Shown here one piece after another: positions 32,130 to 40,677 of a DNA stretch of 64,000 nucleotides (positions are counted from its first letter, which is position 1; each line of letters starts with the position of its first letter). The notes under the pieces were generated by a model. The model worked only from the letters and a program-made list of their open reading frames with translations, was not told the origin of the DNA and searched no databases. The position numbers and the translations under genes were made by a program. Source of the DNA: Ruminococcaceae bacterium D5 (lineage in GTDB: Bacteria; Bacillota; Clostridia; Oscillospirales; Ruminococcaceae); contig FORK01000008.1 of NCBI GenBank assembly GCA_900113995.1, positions 1 through 64,000 on the forward strand. The letters are read 5' to 3'.

Positions 32130-34771
32130 TGTCTTTTCTCCTGCTGCGCCTCGTCGATCGGGGGCAGTTCCTCCAATGTTTCAAGATAGTCGAGAATAGC
32201 CTGTTCACGTTTTTGCTCCGGGGTCTGCAGGGGCTGCGGAGTCTGCGGGGAAGGTGCGGAGGAAGCGGGCGGCTGTGACTGTTCCTGTCCGATGGGAAAC
32301 GCCTGCCGGAGAGGGGCCGGGGGAGCATCCTCCGCGGGCGTCATCCAGCCGGTTTCGTCAGCCGTGGAAGGTATTTGCGCCTCCTCCGGGTCCGGCAGGG
32401 GCGTATCCGTTTGAGGGAGACGCACTTTCACCCCCAACAGCTTGCAGAACAACAGGTACAGCAGCAGAAGGAGAAGCGCGCCCGCGCTGATTACCGCCCC
32501 TTCATAAAGTCCTGGGGTGCGGTATTCGAAACGGATGATGCTTTCGCCGGCCGGAACCCGCACCGCCATGAAGCCGATATTGGCTTTTTCGATGCGCGCG
32601 GGGGAGCCGTTGACCCATGCGCTCCATCCCCTGTCATAAGGAACCGAAAAAAACAGCATTGCCGGACTGTCAAGGCGGCTGGCGGCGGAAAAGCCATCGG
32701 CGTCGATGGAGAAGCTTTCGCAGGCCTCTGACCGCAGTTCTTCCAATCTCTCCCGATAGGAGCTGTCTGTGAGAGAGGGGAGATTGTAGGAATCGGAGAA
32801 ATCCTCCTCCAGAAGATCGCGGTTGCGTTCCAGAGCCTCCGGAGGGAGTCCGAGGGAAAGGAGCATTGCGCGTACCTTGTCGTCCTGGTCCAGCATGGAC
32901 CAGCTTTCCCCCTCCATGTTGAAGCCGCTGCGGTAAACGAAGCCCATCGGGAGAAAGTCCTCATTTTCGTAGATATGATATCCGAGCCGGGTATCATAGT
33001 AGCGGTAGCCTGGCATGGGGGACTGCTCCTTGTCGTTCTGCGGAATGAAAAGCCAGCGTACCGAGAGGAAGGGGCGAAGCGAGGGATAATCGGTGGAGGG
33101 CTTGGAAGAAACATCACGCTTAACCCCGATTTCGGGATAGAATTCCATAATGGAGGCGGGCACAATCGAATGAAAGGCCTGGATATTCGGCAGATCCCAA
33201 AACATTCCCAGGTTGTCTCCGCAGTGGTAGAGGTCGCTGCGGGCGAAGATCCCGTCATCCGGCAGCGCGGCGGCGATTTCCCCGCGTCCATTGACAGTGT
33301 TGGCGAGGAAAGCGTCGTCAGTGGCCTTGCTGCTCTTGCCGCTGCAAAGGTAGCCGGTGGTAAAGACCACGATCACAACCGAGAGCAGAATAGAAGAGAC
33401 CCTGTAAAACGCGCGGCTGCGCACCCCGAAGAACAAAAGAGCGGTGAGCAGGAGACAGAGCAGCGCCGCCGCCGAAAGCAGCCAGAAGCCGAGCTGATCA
33501 CCGTAAAGACCGATTTTAATCTCTTCCTTCACCTTGGAGGGGGAAAAGCCGATCGCCAGAATAAAAAAGAGGGTGATGAAAGCGACATAACGCCAGCTCG
33601 AGGCAAGGGAAAACCGCATTTCCGGAGCATTGCGCTCCGACAGAGCGGCGGCGGTGGCGATGCAGAGCATCAGCACCGGCATATAAAACCAGCGCGCGTA
33701 GTAGGACTGGCTGAACAGAACAAAGACCGAATTCAGGATAGGGATCAGTGACATCACCATGGAGATGACGATCAGGCGTTTCACAAAGGTGCGCTTTTTC
33801 ACCCGGCAGTAGGCGATTGCCCCGATGGAGGAAAAGAGCGGAAGCCATGCGGACAGAGAGGACCATTTTGCGCCCATATCCGGGAAAAAATTCGGCCGGC
33901 TCGGCAGCTCCGGCGGGAAGAAGAAGGATTGCAGGATGGCGGGCAGCCTTTGGTTCCAGCCGTAGATCCACATGTTCCATCCGGTCAGCAGGGTGTCCCA
34001 TCCGGTGCGCGGATTGCCCATCAGGGCAAGCACCGAGGGGAGCAGGCCCACCGCCGCGATCAGCACCCCGAGCACCGATTCAAAGGCGATGGCGCAGAAC
34101 TTCCCGAAAGAGCAGTTCCAGCCGCCGCAGCTGATACGGACGGCGACATAGAGAATGACGAAAACGGCCTCACCGATAAAGAACCAATAGTTGACCAGAC
34201 AATTGACCGCTACCATTGCGGCAAAGAAGCCGCGCCGGTTGTTTTCCACCAGCTCTTCCAGCGAAACGAGCAGTAGCGGGAAGAAGATGCAGGGCTCGTG
34301 AAAGTGATTGAAAAAAATATTGAAGGTCATAAAGCCCGAAAAGGCATAAAGGATTGAGCCGAAAACCGCCCAGTTCCGGTCCGCGACAAAACGTTTGATA
34401 TAAAGATAGGCGGAGAGGGCGGCGCAGGCGGTTTTCAGAATGAGCAGCGGGCCCATAAGGTGGGGCACAAAGTCACTCGGGAAGGGGAGCGTAAGCCAGA
34501 AAAAGGGCGAGAAGATCAGATAAAAGCTGTAAGAGCCGATAAAATTGGCGCCGAGGTCGGTCTGCCAGTCCCAGAAGAAGTTTCCGCTGCGGATCATGTC
34601 GTGCGCATGACGGTAAAACGGAATTTGCTGAACGTTGAAATCCCCCAGAAATACAAAATAGCCGCCGTTATAAATCATCAGTGGGACAAAGATAGCGCTC
34701 GCCAGCAGCAGCGCCCAGATGAAGGATTTGACACCCCCCGGCAGAAAATCACGTCTTGTCCGACTTCTCAT
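32126..34771 (-). CDS. YfhO-family membrane glycosyltransferase
   Basis: This 881-residue protein has about 12-14 hydrophobic segments and the YfhO signatures VFLGDFNVQQIPFYRHAHDM and FSGFMTFNIFFNHFHEP. In Bacillus, YfhO with the GtrB-like CsbB and a GtcA flippase glycosylates lipoteichoic acid. The large extracytoplasmic region (about 480-770) is followed by one more helix and an unusual Pro/Gln/Glu-rich cytoplasmic tail of about 110 residues. The ATG at 34771 is chosen because GGGGTGAG lies just upstream. The pair YfhO-GtrB supports wall-polymer or lipid-linked glycosylation; no GtcA-type gene is adjacent. Confidence 0.88.
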   Translation of the reverse strand: MRSRTRRDFLPGGVKSFIWALLLASAIFVPLMIYNGGYFVFLGDFNVQQIPFYRHAHDMIRSGNFFWDWQTDLGANFIGSYSFYLIFSPFFWLTLPFPSDFVPHLMGPLLILKTACAALSAYLYIKRFVADRNWAVFGSILYAFSGFMTFNIFFNHFHEPCIFFPLLLVSLEELVENNRRGFFAAMVAVNCLVNYWFFIGEAVFVILYVAVRISCGGWNCSFGKFCAIAFESVLGVLIAAVGLLPSVLALMGNPRTGWDTLLTGWNMWIYGWNQRLPAILQSFFFPPELPSRPNFFPDMGAKWSSLSAWLPLFSSIGAIAYCRVKKRTFVKRLIVISMVMSLIPILNSVFVLFSQSYYARWFYMPVLMLCIATAAALSERNAPEMRFSLASSWRYVAFITLFFILAIGFSPSKVKEEIKIGLYGDQLGFWLLSAAALLCLLLTALLFFGVRSRAFYRVSSILLSVVIVVFTTGYLCSGKSSKATDDAFLANTVNGRGEIAAALPDDGIFARSDLYHCGDNLGMFWDLPNIQAFHSIVPASIMEFYPEIGVKRDVSSKPSTDYPSLRPFLSVRWLFIPQNDKEQSPMPGYRYYDTRLGYHIYENEDFLPMGFVYRSGFNMEGESWSMLDQDDKVRAMLLSLGLPPEALERNRDLLEEDFSDSYNLPSLTDSSYRERLEELRSEACESFSIDADGFSAASRLDSPAMLFFSVPYDRGWSAWVNGSPARIEKANIGFMAVRVPAGESIIRFEYRTPGLYEGAVISAGALLLLLLYLLFCKLLGVKVRLPQTDTPLPDPEEAQIPSTADETGWMTPAEDAPPAPLRQAFPIGQEQSQPPASSAPSPQTPQPLQTPEQKREQAILDYLETLEELPPIDEAQQEKRQ

Positions 34772-34810
34772 CGACTCACCCCATATACGATATTGGAACA
34801 TACAGTAAAA

Positions 34811-34816
34811 ATTATA
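34811..34816 (-). promoter_or_regulatory. Extended -10 promoter of yfhO-GT2
   Basis: On the minus strand CTGTGG precedes TATAAT (plus 34811-34816), a perfect -10 with the TGn extension, about 40 bases before the yfhO start. Confidence 0.7.
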
Positions 34817-34912
34817 CCACAGTTTTTAGATTTGGAAAGCTTCCGGGAGGAATTCCTCGAAAAAAGCGGGAAGCCCTTCCGCATCCTGACGCACAGCGGC
34901 ATAGGGCATAGC

Positions 34913-34941
34913 TTGTACCATGAATTTTTGTATGATACAAT
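34913..34941 (+). promoter_or_regulatory. Promoter of the YfbR-like gene
   Basis: TTGTAC (34913-34918), 17 bases, TACAAT (34936-34941). Confidence 0.65.
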
Positions 34942-34992
34942 GGATTGCATGAACAGAGAGAAAGCCGCTTCTCTATGAAAGGGGTGTCCGGT

Positions 34993-35583
34993 TTGGACGG
35001 TTTTTTTGCAATGATTTCCAGAATGAAATATATTGAGCGATGGGGCCTGATGCGCTGCACCCGCAGCGAGACGCTGGCGGAGCATACCCTGGAAACCGCG
35101 CTGCTGGCTCACGCGTTGATTGAGATTGGCAATGCGAGATTCGGAAAGAGTCTGGACCCGGGGCGGGCGGTGCTGCTGGCTCTTTATCACGACAGCGCCG
35201 AGATTTTGACCGGAGATCTTCCGACCCCCTTGAAGTATCACGATGAAGGCATCCGGGAGGCATACCGCACGATCGAAAAACAGGCGGAGGAACGGCTGCT
35301 TTCGATGCTGCCGGATGATCTCCGGCCGGCGTTTGCGCCTCATCTGGGGGAAAGCGGGGAAGAGTACGGGCCTTATATCAAGGCGGCTGACAAGCTCTCG
35401 GCATTGATCAAATGTATCGAGGAGCAGAAAGCGGGAAACCGGGAATTTGACGAGGCGGCTAAAACAATTCTGAAGCATCCTTCGTTGGCCATGCCGGAGG
35501 CGCAGACCTTTTTGCGGGAGCATCTGCCGGCCTACCGCCTGCCGCTCGATGAGGTGGAACGATACGCTTTTCAGGGGAATTGA
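34993..35583 (+). CDS. HD-domain 5'-nucleotidase, YfbR type
   Basis: This 196-residue enzyme dephosphorylates deoxynucleoside 5'-monophosphates in the salvage and balance of dNTP pools. The metal-binding HD motif is visible: H in ETLAEHTLE, HD in ALYHDSAEILTGDLPTPLKY, and the distal aspartate in AADKLSAL. These match YfbR closely. I take TTG 34993 as the start because AAAGGGGTG lies about 8 bases before it and the length fits the family; ATG 34975 is an in-frame alternative. Confidence 0.9.
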   Translation: MDGFFAMISRMKYIERWGLMRCTRSETLAEHTLETALLAHALIEIGNARFGKSLDPGRAVLLALYHDSAEILTGDLPTPLKYHDEGIREAYRTIEKQAEERLLSMLPDDLRPAFAPHLGESGEEYGPYIKAADKLSALIKCIEEQKAGNREFDEAAKTILKHPSLAMPEAQTFLREHLPAYRLPLDEVERYAFQGN

Positions 35584-35690
35584 TGTGAAAACATATTTTC
35601 ACGTCATAGAGGGAATCGAGGCCTTTCCATCGGAAAACTCCAAAGATTTCACACAAATTCAGCGTTTTTTGATAAACTTATCGAAAACCC
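35584..35690 (+). other. Spacer with an imperfect palindrome
   Basis: TGATGTGAAAACA (35581-35593) and TATTTTCACGTCA (35594-35606) form an imperfect dyad overlapping the YfbR stop. It may be a weak terminator or a binding site; neither can be decided. Confidence 0.3.
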
Positions 35691-35719
35691 TTGCAAAGAA
35701 TGGAATTTCCGCTTATAAT
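35691..35719 (+). promoter_or_regulatory. Promoter of the FCD regulator gene
   Basis: TTGCAA (35691-35696), 17 bases, TATAAT (35714-35719). The motif AACATAGGATG starts 8 bases downstream, at the expected transcript start. Confidence 0.85.
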
Positions 35720-35726
35720 AATATCA

Positions 35727-35737
35727 AACATAGGATG
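35727..35737 (+). promoter_or_regulatory. FCD-regulator half-site at its own promoter
   Basis: AACATAGGATG here is identical to the right arm of the palindrome at 39792-39815. It is centred within a local dyad, ATATCA (35721-35726) and TGATAT (35736-35741). Its position over the transcript start suggests autorepression (inferred). Confidence 0.55.
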
Positions 35738-35795
35738 ATATGCCCTTTGGCTAATCATGTTTGTTATTTATCTAACAAATTGGCGGGTGAGAGGA

Positions 35796-36533
35796 ATGGC
35801 AAATCCAACGGCAAGTTATCTTGCTCCAATCAACAATCGTTCGATGGTTGACATCGTAATTTCCCGTCTGACCGATGCGATCATCAACGGGGAACTCAAA
35901 CCGGGGGACCAGATTCCGGTTGAGCCGGAGCTGGTGCGCACCCTTGGGGTCGGCAGGAACACCGTCCGTGAGGCGGTTCGGATTCTTGTGGCATACGGAG
36001 TTTTGGAAATCCGGCGCGCTGAGGGAACCTATGTCTGCGACGGCTTTTCTCCGAAAGTGCTCGATCCGATGGTCTACGGCATCATTCTGCAGAAAGAAAG
36101 CGCCTACAGCGAGTTGATCGGGCTGCGCAAGGTGGTGGAAAACGGCATTATGCAGCTCCTGCTGGAACAGCGCATGCCGGAGGAAACCTGGAAGCTGCTG
36201 TATGAGAAATGCGACCAGCTGGTGGCTTATCTGGAGGCCGATCCGCCGAATATCGAAAAAATTGCGGATGCGGATATCGTATTTCATCAGGAACTCGCTC
36301 GCGCGACCAATAATGTGGCCATCGTCACCATCCATGACACGATTGTGGAACTGACCAAGGCGTCCCGTCTCAAGACCATCGAGGAAGTTTTCTCCAAAGG
36401 GGACCGCCAGTACCTGATTGACACCCACATCAAGCTGTTGGAAAAACTGGCGGGCACCAGCATGGAGGAGCTTTATCAGGCGATCAACGACAGCTATTTC
36501 TACTGGCGTGATGTATATAAAAAAGAAGAATGA
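35796..36533 (+). CDS. FadR/FCD-subfamily GntR regulator
   Basis: This 245-residue regulator has a GntR winged helix (about 15-80: IVISRLTDAIINGELKPG, then LGVGRNTVREAVRILVAYG) and an all-helical FCD effector domain. The putative metal and ligand residues are in DADIVFHQELARA (D, H) and IDTHIKLLEKL (H). FCD regulators typically sense sugar acids or other organic acids and lift repression of uptake and catabolic genes. The start at 35796 is preferred to the ATG at 35757, because 35757 lies only about 30 bases from the predicted transcript start and adds a non-family leader. It directly precedes the TRAP-transketolase module. Confidence 0.9.
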   Translation: MANPTASYLAPINNRSMVDIVISRLTDAIINGELKPGDQIPVEPELVRTLGVGRNTVREAVRILVAYGVLEIRRAEGTYVCDGFSPKVLDPMVYGIILQKESAYSELIGLRKVVENGIMQLLLEQRMPEETWKLLYEKCDQLVAYLEADPPNIEKIADADIVFHQELARATNNVAIVTIHDTIVELTKASRLKTIEEVFSKGDRQYLIDTHIKLLEKLAGTSMEELYQAINDSYFYWRDVYKKEE

Positions 36534-36548
36534 TTTGAAAGATTTTGA

Positions 36549-36590
36549 GTACCGCAGGCCGCGGAGCATTGCTCCGCGGCCTGTACTTTT
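36549..36590 (+). terminator. Terminator of the FCD regulator gene
   Basis: CAGGCCGCGGAGC (36555-36567) pairs perfectly with GCTCCGCGGCCTG (36571-36583), flanked by GTAC arms and followed by TTTT. Confidence 0.8.
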
Positions 36591-36703
36591 CGGGAATTGA
36601 AACCCAAAGATTTACCTATTGAAATAAAAATCTCCTTTTTTCGTGAAAATAGACAGACAGTAAATGAAAAATCAGTCATCCCTACAAAGTTATTGGAAGT
36701 GCA

Positions 36704-36733
36704 TTGACTTTCAAAAATATGGTGGTCTATAAT
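36704..36733 (+). promoter_or_regulatory. Promoter of the TRAP-transporter operon
   Basis: TTGACT (36704-36709), 18 bases, TATAAT (36728-36733), about 110 bases before dctP. Confidence 0.8.
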
Positions 36734-36743
36734 GACGTTACAA

Positions 36744-36754
36744 CATCCTACGTT
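36744..36754 (-). promoter_or_regulatory. FCD-regulator half-site at the TRAP promoter
   Basis: The minus strand reads AACGTAGGATG, one base different from the AACATAGGATG arms at 35727 and 39805. It lies 11 bases past the -10, a repressing position. No good second arm is visible. Confidence 0.45.
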
Positions 36755-36842
36755 CGCAAATACTACAAAATAAATTCCGATGCACAGCGAGCGAACGCGG
36801 AAGGTTGGAAACGTCAAAGATATTTTTCAGGAGGGGAACAAA

Positions 36843-37901
36843 TTGAAACAGAAAATTTTTGCTCTCGCCATGGCTTCTGCCATGATCGTCTCTTTGTTTG
36901 CCGGCTGCGGCGGATCGTCCGGTCAGAACGCCCCGACCGCTTCCGGTGAGGCTCCTGCTGCATCAAGCGGCACCCAGTATGACAAGGTTACGCTGAAGCT
37001 CAGCTGCAACGGAACCGATATTGCCAACGATACCCGTATGGCCAAGCTCTTTGCCGAAAAGGTGAAAGAGAAGTCCGGCGGCGCTGTAACAGTCAATGTT
37101 TTCCCGAACGACCAGCTTGCCAGCGGCAATATGTCCAAGGGTCTTGAGCTGCTCTGCGACGGCACCGTGGATCTCGACATTCATTCCACCAGCATTATCG
37201 CAAACCTTGACAACCGCATGATGGTCAGCACCCTGCCTTGGCTTTTTAAGGATTATCAGTCTGCCGAGGACGCTTTCTTCGGAAAGGGCGGCGAGTTTCT
37301 GAATACCGTTCTTTCGGAAAAAGGACTGACCTATCTCGGCGCGGTCCACAACGGCTTTAAGGCGATGACCTGCGGAAAGCATGCGATCAAGTCGCCTGAG
37401 GACCTGAAGGGCCTGAAGATCCGAATCCCCGGCGGCGATTTCTTCTCCGCATTTTACACCGCGTTCGGCGCCAGCCCGCAGGCGATGAGCTGGGGCGAGG
37501 TGTTCACCGCGCTGCAGCAGGGAACCATCGACGGCCATGACAACAGCCTGAGCACCATCAATTCCGCCAACGTTCAGGAAGTTCAGAAGTACATCACTAT
37601 TTCCAACCATACCTATGAAGCGTTTACCTTTACCGCCAACACTGCAAAGTTCGAAAAGCTCAGCGCCGAGACGCAGGCCCTGATCCGCCAGTGCGTGGAG
37701 GAAGCCTGCAAGGAGATGAACCAGCAGATCGTTGCGGATGAAGCGGGACTCAAGGACAAATTCATCAACGAAAACGGCTGCGAGATCTATGAGCTGACCG
37801 AAGATGATGTTGCCAAGTTCAAGGCGGTTGTTCAGCCGCTGATCGACCAGTATAAAGAGGTCTACGGCGCGGATGCCTGCACCGCCTTTGGAGTGCAGTA
37901 A
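36843..37901 (+). CDS. dctP: TRAP transporter substrate-binding protein (DctP family)
   Basis: This 352-residue extracytoplasmic protein captures the substrate and delivers it to the membrane subunits. It starts with a lipoprotein signal (ALAMASAMIVSLFAGC, cysteine near 21) and a Ser/Ala-rich linker. The DctP body has PNDQLASGNMSKGLELLCDG and the arginine motif LKGLKIRIPGG that usually clamps a carboxylate, then FTALQQGTIDGHDNS. The arginine suggests a ligand with a carboxylate or similar acidic group. The TTG start at 36843 has AGGAGGGG 6 bases upstream. It is the first gene of the catabolic module. Confidence 0.92.
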   Translation: MKQKIFALAMASAMIVSLFAGCGGSSGQNAPTASGEAPAASSGTQYDKVTLKLSCNGTDIANDTRMAKLFAEKVKEKSGGAVTVNVFPNDQLASGNMSKGLELLCDGTVDLDIHSTSIIANLDNRMMVSTLPWLFKDYQSAEDAFFGKGGEFLNTVLSEKGLTYLGAVHNGFKAMTCGKHAIKSPEDLKGLKIRIPGGDFFSAFYTAFGASPQAMSWGEVFTALQQGTIDGHDNSLSTINSANVQEVQKYITISNHTYEAFTFTANTAKFEKLSAETQALIRQCVEEACKEMNQQIVADEAGLKDKFINENGCEIYELTEDDVAKFKAVVQPLIDQYKEVYGADACTAFGVQ

Positions 37902-37930
37902 AACAAAACTCTGACTGAAATGAAGGAGGC

Positions 37931-38413
37931 ATGGAAAAGCGTATGAAAAAGATGCTCTCGCTGTTGGAGGATAATATCTGCGCCATCATCCTGCTGACTA
38001 TGACCCTGTTGACCTGTGTCAATGTTTTTGCCCGGTATGTCCTCAACAGCTCCATGCCTTTTGTCGAGGAGCTGACTTCGCTTGGCCTGATTATCCTGAG
38101 CCTGACCGGCGCGGCGGTCGCCGCCAAGCGGGAGGCACATCTGGGACTGACTGTTGTGACCGATTTTATGCCGGCTAAATATCAGAAGCTCTGCATTCTG
38201 CTCGGACACCTGCTGGGCACTGCTTTCGGCATCCTGATCCTTTATTTCGGATTCCTGATGGCGAAACAGGAATTTGTCCTCAAACAGCTTACCGCCGGTA
38301 TGCAGTGGCCCGAGTGGATGTTCGGCATGTTTGTTCCGATCAGCGGCGCTGTCCTGGCAGTCCGTTACATCCAGCTTTTCGTTGTGACTCTGCTGAAAAG
38401 GGAGGAGGAATAA
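37931..38413 (+). CDS. dctQ: TRAP transporter small membrane subunit (DctQ family)
   Basis: This 160-residue protein has four hydrophobic segments and the DctQ motifs ARYVLNSSMPFVEEL and AKREAHLGLTVVTDF. It joins the binding protein to the large subunit. The upstream AAGGAGG lies very close to this ATG; the ATG four codons later (37943) is an alternative start. Its stop is four bases from dctM. Confidence 0.9.
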   Translation: MEKRMKKMLSLLEDNICAIILLTMTLLTCVNVFARYVLNSSMPFVEELTSLGLIILSLTGAAVAAKREAHLGLTVVTDFMPAKYQKLCILLGHLLGTAFGILILYFGFLMAKQEFVLKQLTAGMQWPEWMFGMFVPISGAVLAVRYIQLFVVTLLKREEE

Positions 38414-38416
38414 GCG

Positions 38417-39694
38417 ATGGTATCTCTGATCTTGTTCGGCGTATTCTTTCTCCTGCTGTTTCTCAATATCCCGATTGGGCTTTCACTTGGTATTTCGAGT
38501 GTTGCGGCGCTGCTTTATGAAAAGCTGCCTCTCTCGATGATCCCCAGCAATCTCTATTCTTCAACCGGCAAGTTCGTTCTGCTGGCAATTCCGTTTTTTA
38601 TTCTCGGCGGTAATGTCATGGAAAAGAGCGGCATCTCCAGCCGCCTGATTAACTTCTGCCGCACACTGGTCGGTCATAAAAAGAGCGGCATGGCAATGGT
38701 CTGCGTCATTGTTTCCTGCTTTTTTGCAGCGATTTCAGGGTCCGGACCCGCCACCGTGGCGGCGCTTGGCATGATCATTATCCCGGCGATGACCCGCGTT
38801 GGATACGACAAGGCTTCTTCCGCCGCGCTGATGTCCACTGCCGGCGCGATCGGAATCATCATCCCGCCGTCGATCACCTTTGTCATTTACGGTTCGATCA
38901 CCGGCAAGTCGGTTGGGGCGCTGTTCGCCTCGGGCATTCTGCCCGGCCTGCTGATGGGCTTCTCCCTGATTCTGGCAATGCAGTTTGTCAGCCGGGACAG
39001 ACCGCTTGATCTTCTGCCCAAGGCGAGCTGGCCCGAGCGCTGGAAGAATTTCAAGGAAGCTTTCTGGGGCCTGATGATGCCGGTTATTATCCTCGGCGGC
39101 ATCTACGGCGGCATCTTTACCCCCACCGAGGCAGCCGCTGTTTCGGCAGTGTACGGCCTCATCGTTGGACTTTTCATCTACCGTACTCTGCGCTGGAAGG
39201 ACCTGCTCTCTCTGCTGCGGGATTCCGTTTCTCAGACCGCAGTGGTGATGTTTATCGTCGGTACCGCAAGCCTGTTTGCCTGGGTTCTCACCGTCACCGG
39301 TATTGCGGCGAGTGCCAGCAATGCCCTTGTGGAAATCTGCGGAGGCAATAAATACATCTTCCTGCTGATAGTCAACGTCATTCTTTTGATCGCAGGATGC
39401 TTTATCGATGCAAACTCGGCGATGTATATTATTGTCCCGATTCTGTATCCGGTCGCCACGTCTCTTGGCATTGACGGCGTCCATCTCGGCTGCATCATGG
39501 TTATGAACCTTGCGATTGGTCTGGTGACTCCGCCGGTCGGCGTCAACCTTTATGTTGGCTGCGGAATTTCCAATATCAGCCTGAAACAGATTTCCAAAGC
39601 CGTTCTGCCTTTTGTCGGCGCGTCGCTTCTCGCGCTGCTGCTGACCACCTACATTCCCTTTTTTGCAATGGGAATTCCCTCTCTGCTCGGTTAA
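38417..39694 (+). CDS. dctM: TRAP transporter large membrane subunit (DctM family)
   Basis: This 425-residue protein has about 12 hydrophobic segments and DctM signatures: LLLFLNIPIGLSLGISSVAA, SGSGPATVAALG, GIIIPPSITFVIYG, and FIDANSAMYIIVPILYP. It is the sodium-coupled translocation subunit. The ATG has AGGAGGAATAAGCG upstream. A second promoter and operator region follows before the transketolase genes. Confidence 0.95.
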   Translation: MVSLILFGVFFLLLFLNIPIGLSLGISSVAALLYEKLPLSMIPSNLYSSTGKFVLLAIPFFILGGNVMEKSGISSRLINFCRTLVGHKKSGMAMVCVIVSCFFAAISGSGPATVAALGMIIIPAMTRVGYDKASSAALMSTAGAIGIIIPPSITFVIYGSITGKSVGALFASGILPGLLMGFSLILAMQFVSRDRPLDLLPKASWPERWKNFKEAFWGLMMPVIILGGIYGGIFTPTEAAAVSAVYGLIVGLFIYRTLRWKDLLSLLRDSVSQTAVVMFIVGTASLFAWVLTVTGIAASASNALVEICGGNKYIFLLIVNVILLIAGCFIDANSAMYIIVPILYPVATSLGIDGVHLGCIMVMNLAIGLVTPPVGVNLYVGCGISNISLKQISKAVLPFVGASLLALLLTTYIPFFAMGIPSLLG

Positions 39695-39780
39695 ATTTGC
39701 TTTTCGCCGCTCCCGCATTCCCGGATCCATCTTTGGTGCGTCCGGGAAGCGGGGACGGGAACTGTTGGGTTCAATTTTTT

Positions 39781-39815
39781 TTGACATATATCATCCCATG
39801 TTAGAACATAGGATG
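39781..39815 (+). promoter_or_regulatory. Promoter and palindromic operator of the transketolase unit
   Basis: TTGACA (39781-39786) is a strong -35. The weak -10 region lies inside a 24-bp palindrome with arms CATCCCATGTT (39792-39802) and AACATAGGATG (39805-39815), one mismatch, separated by AG. A regulator bound here would cover the -10. The right arm is identical to the site at the FCD regulator's own promoter. Confidence 0.7.
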
Positions 39816-39845
39816 CATCAATTAGACTGAATATGAGGTGAAATC

Positions 39846-40676
39846 ATGAAAAATATCAGTGTGCAGGAGCTCAGGAAACATGCAAAGGAGCTTCGCAAAA
39901 CCGCGCTGACGATGATCTATGAGGCACAGTCGGGGCATCCCGGCGGCGCGTTTTCTACTGCGGAGATCACCGCGGCCCTTTATTACGGCGAAATGAATAT
40001 TGATCCGAAGAATCCCAAGTGGCCGGACCGTGACCGCTACATCCTCTCCAAAGGCCATGCCTGCCCGATTCAGTATGCGGCGCTCGGGCTGCTCGGATAT
40101 TTTCCGGAGGAGAAGCTTCATACCCTGCGTCAGGAAGGCTCGATCCTTCAGGGGCATCCCGATATGAAAAAGTGCCCCGGCATCGATATTTCGACCGGCT
40201 CGCTCGGGCAGGGCCTTTCCTGCGGCGTCGGCATGGCGCTGGCAGGCAAGCGCGACGGCAAGGATTACCGCGTCTTTGTCATCGTCGGCGACGGCGAGCT
40301 GGATGAGGGCCAGATCTGGGAAGCCGTGATGGCGGGAAACGCCTGGAATCTTGACAATCTTGTCATTATTTTGGACAACAACGGCCTTCAGCTCGATGGA
40401 ACCACCGATCAGGTGATTCCGCACCTCGACCTGACCAAAAAGTTTGAAGCCTTCGGCTATGAGACCTATGAGATCGACGGCAATGACATGGAGCAGGTAG
40501 TCGAAACTCTCAAAAAGATCGATGATTCCACTACCGGCCGTCCCAAGTGCATCAATGCACACACCGTCAAGGGGAAGGGTGTTTCCTTCATGGAAAACCA
40601 GCTCGGCTGGCATGGCATGGCTCCCAACGCGGAACAGTATGCCATCGCGATGGAAGAACTGGAAAGGGGATTTTAA
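39846..40676 (+). CDS. Transketolase, N-terminal (TPP-binding) subunit
   Basis: This 276-residue protein is the pyrophosphate-binding half of a split transketolase. Family motifs are SGHPGGAFSTAEI (29-41), the TPP motif GDGELDEG (148-155) ending in the NN pair at 178-179, and HTVKGKGVSF near the end. Transketolases move two-carbon ketol units between sugars. Split forms are common in dedicated catabolic clusters as well as in central metabolism. The ATG has GAGGTG 7 bases upstream. It is encoded with its partner one base later and beside TRAP and dehydrogenase genes, so a substrate-specific role is likely. Confidence 0.93.
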   Translation: MKNISVQELRKHAKELRKTALTMIYEAQSGHPGGAFSTAEITAALYYGEMNIDPKNPKWPDRDRYILSKGHACPIQYAALGLLGYFPEEKLHTLRQEGSILQGHPDMKKCPGIDISTGSLGQGLSCGVGMALAGKRDGKDYRVFVIVGDGELDEGQIWEAVMAGNAWNLDNLVIILDNNGLQLDGTTDQVIPHLDLTKKFEAFGYETYEIDGNDMEQVVETLKKIDDSTTGRPKCINAHTVKGKGVSFMENQLGWHGMAPNAEQYAIAMEELERGF

Positions 40677-40677
40677 G

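Noticed and set aside
39695-39780. GC-rich bulged hairpin after dctM as a terminator
   Set aside because: The pairing is interrupted and the T run lies too far away, so read-through into the transketolase genes remains possible.
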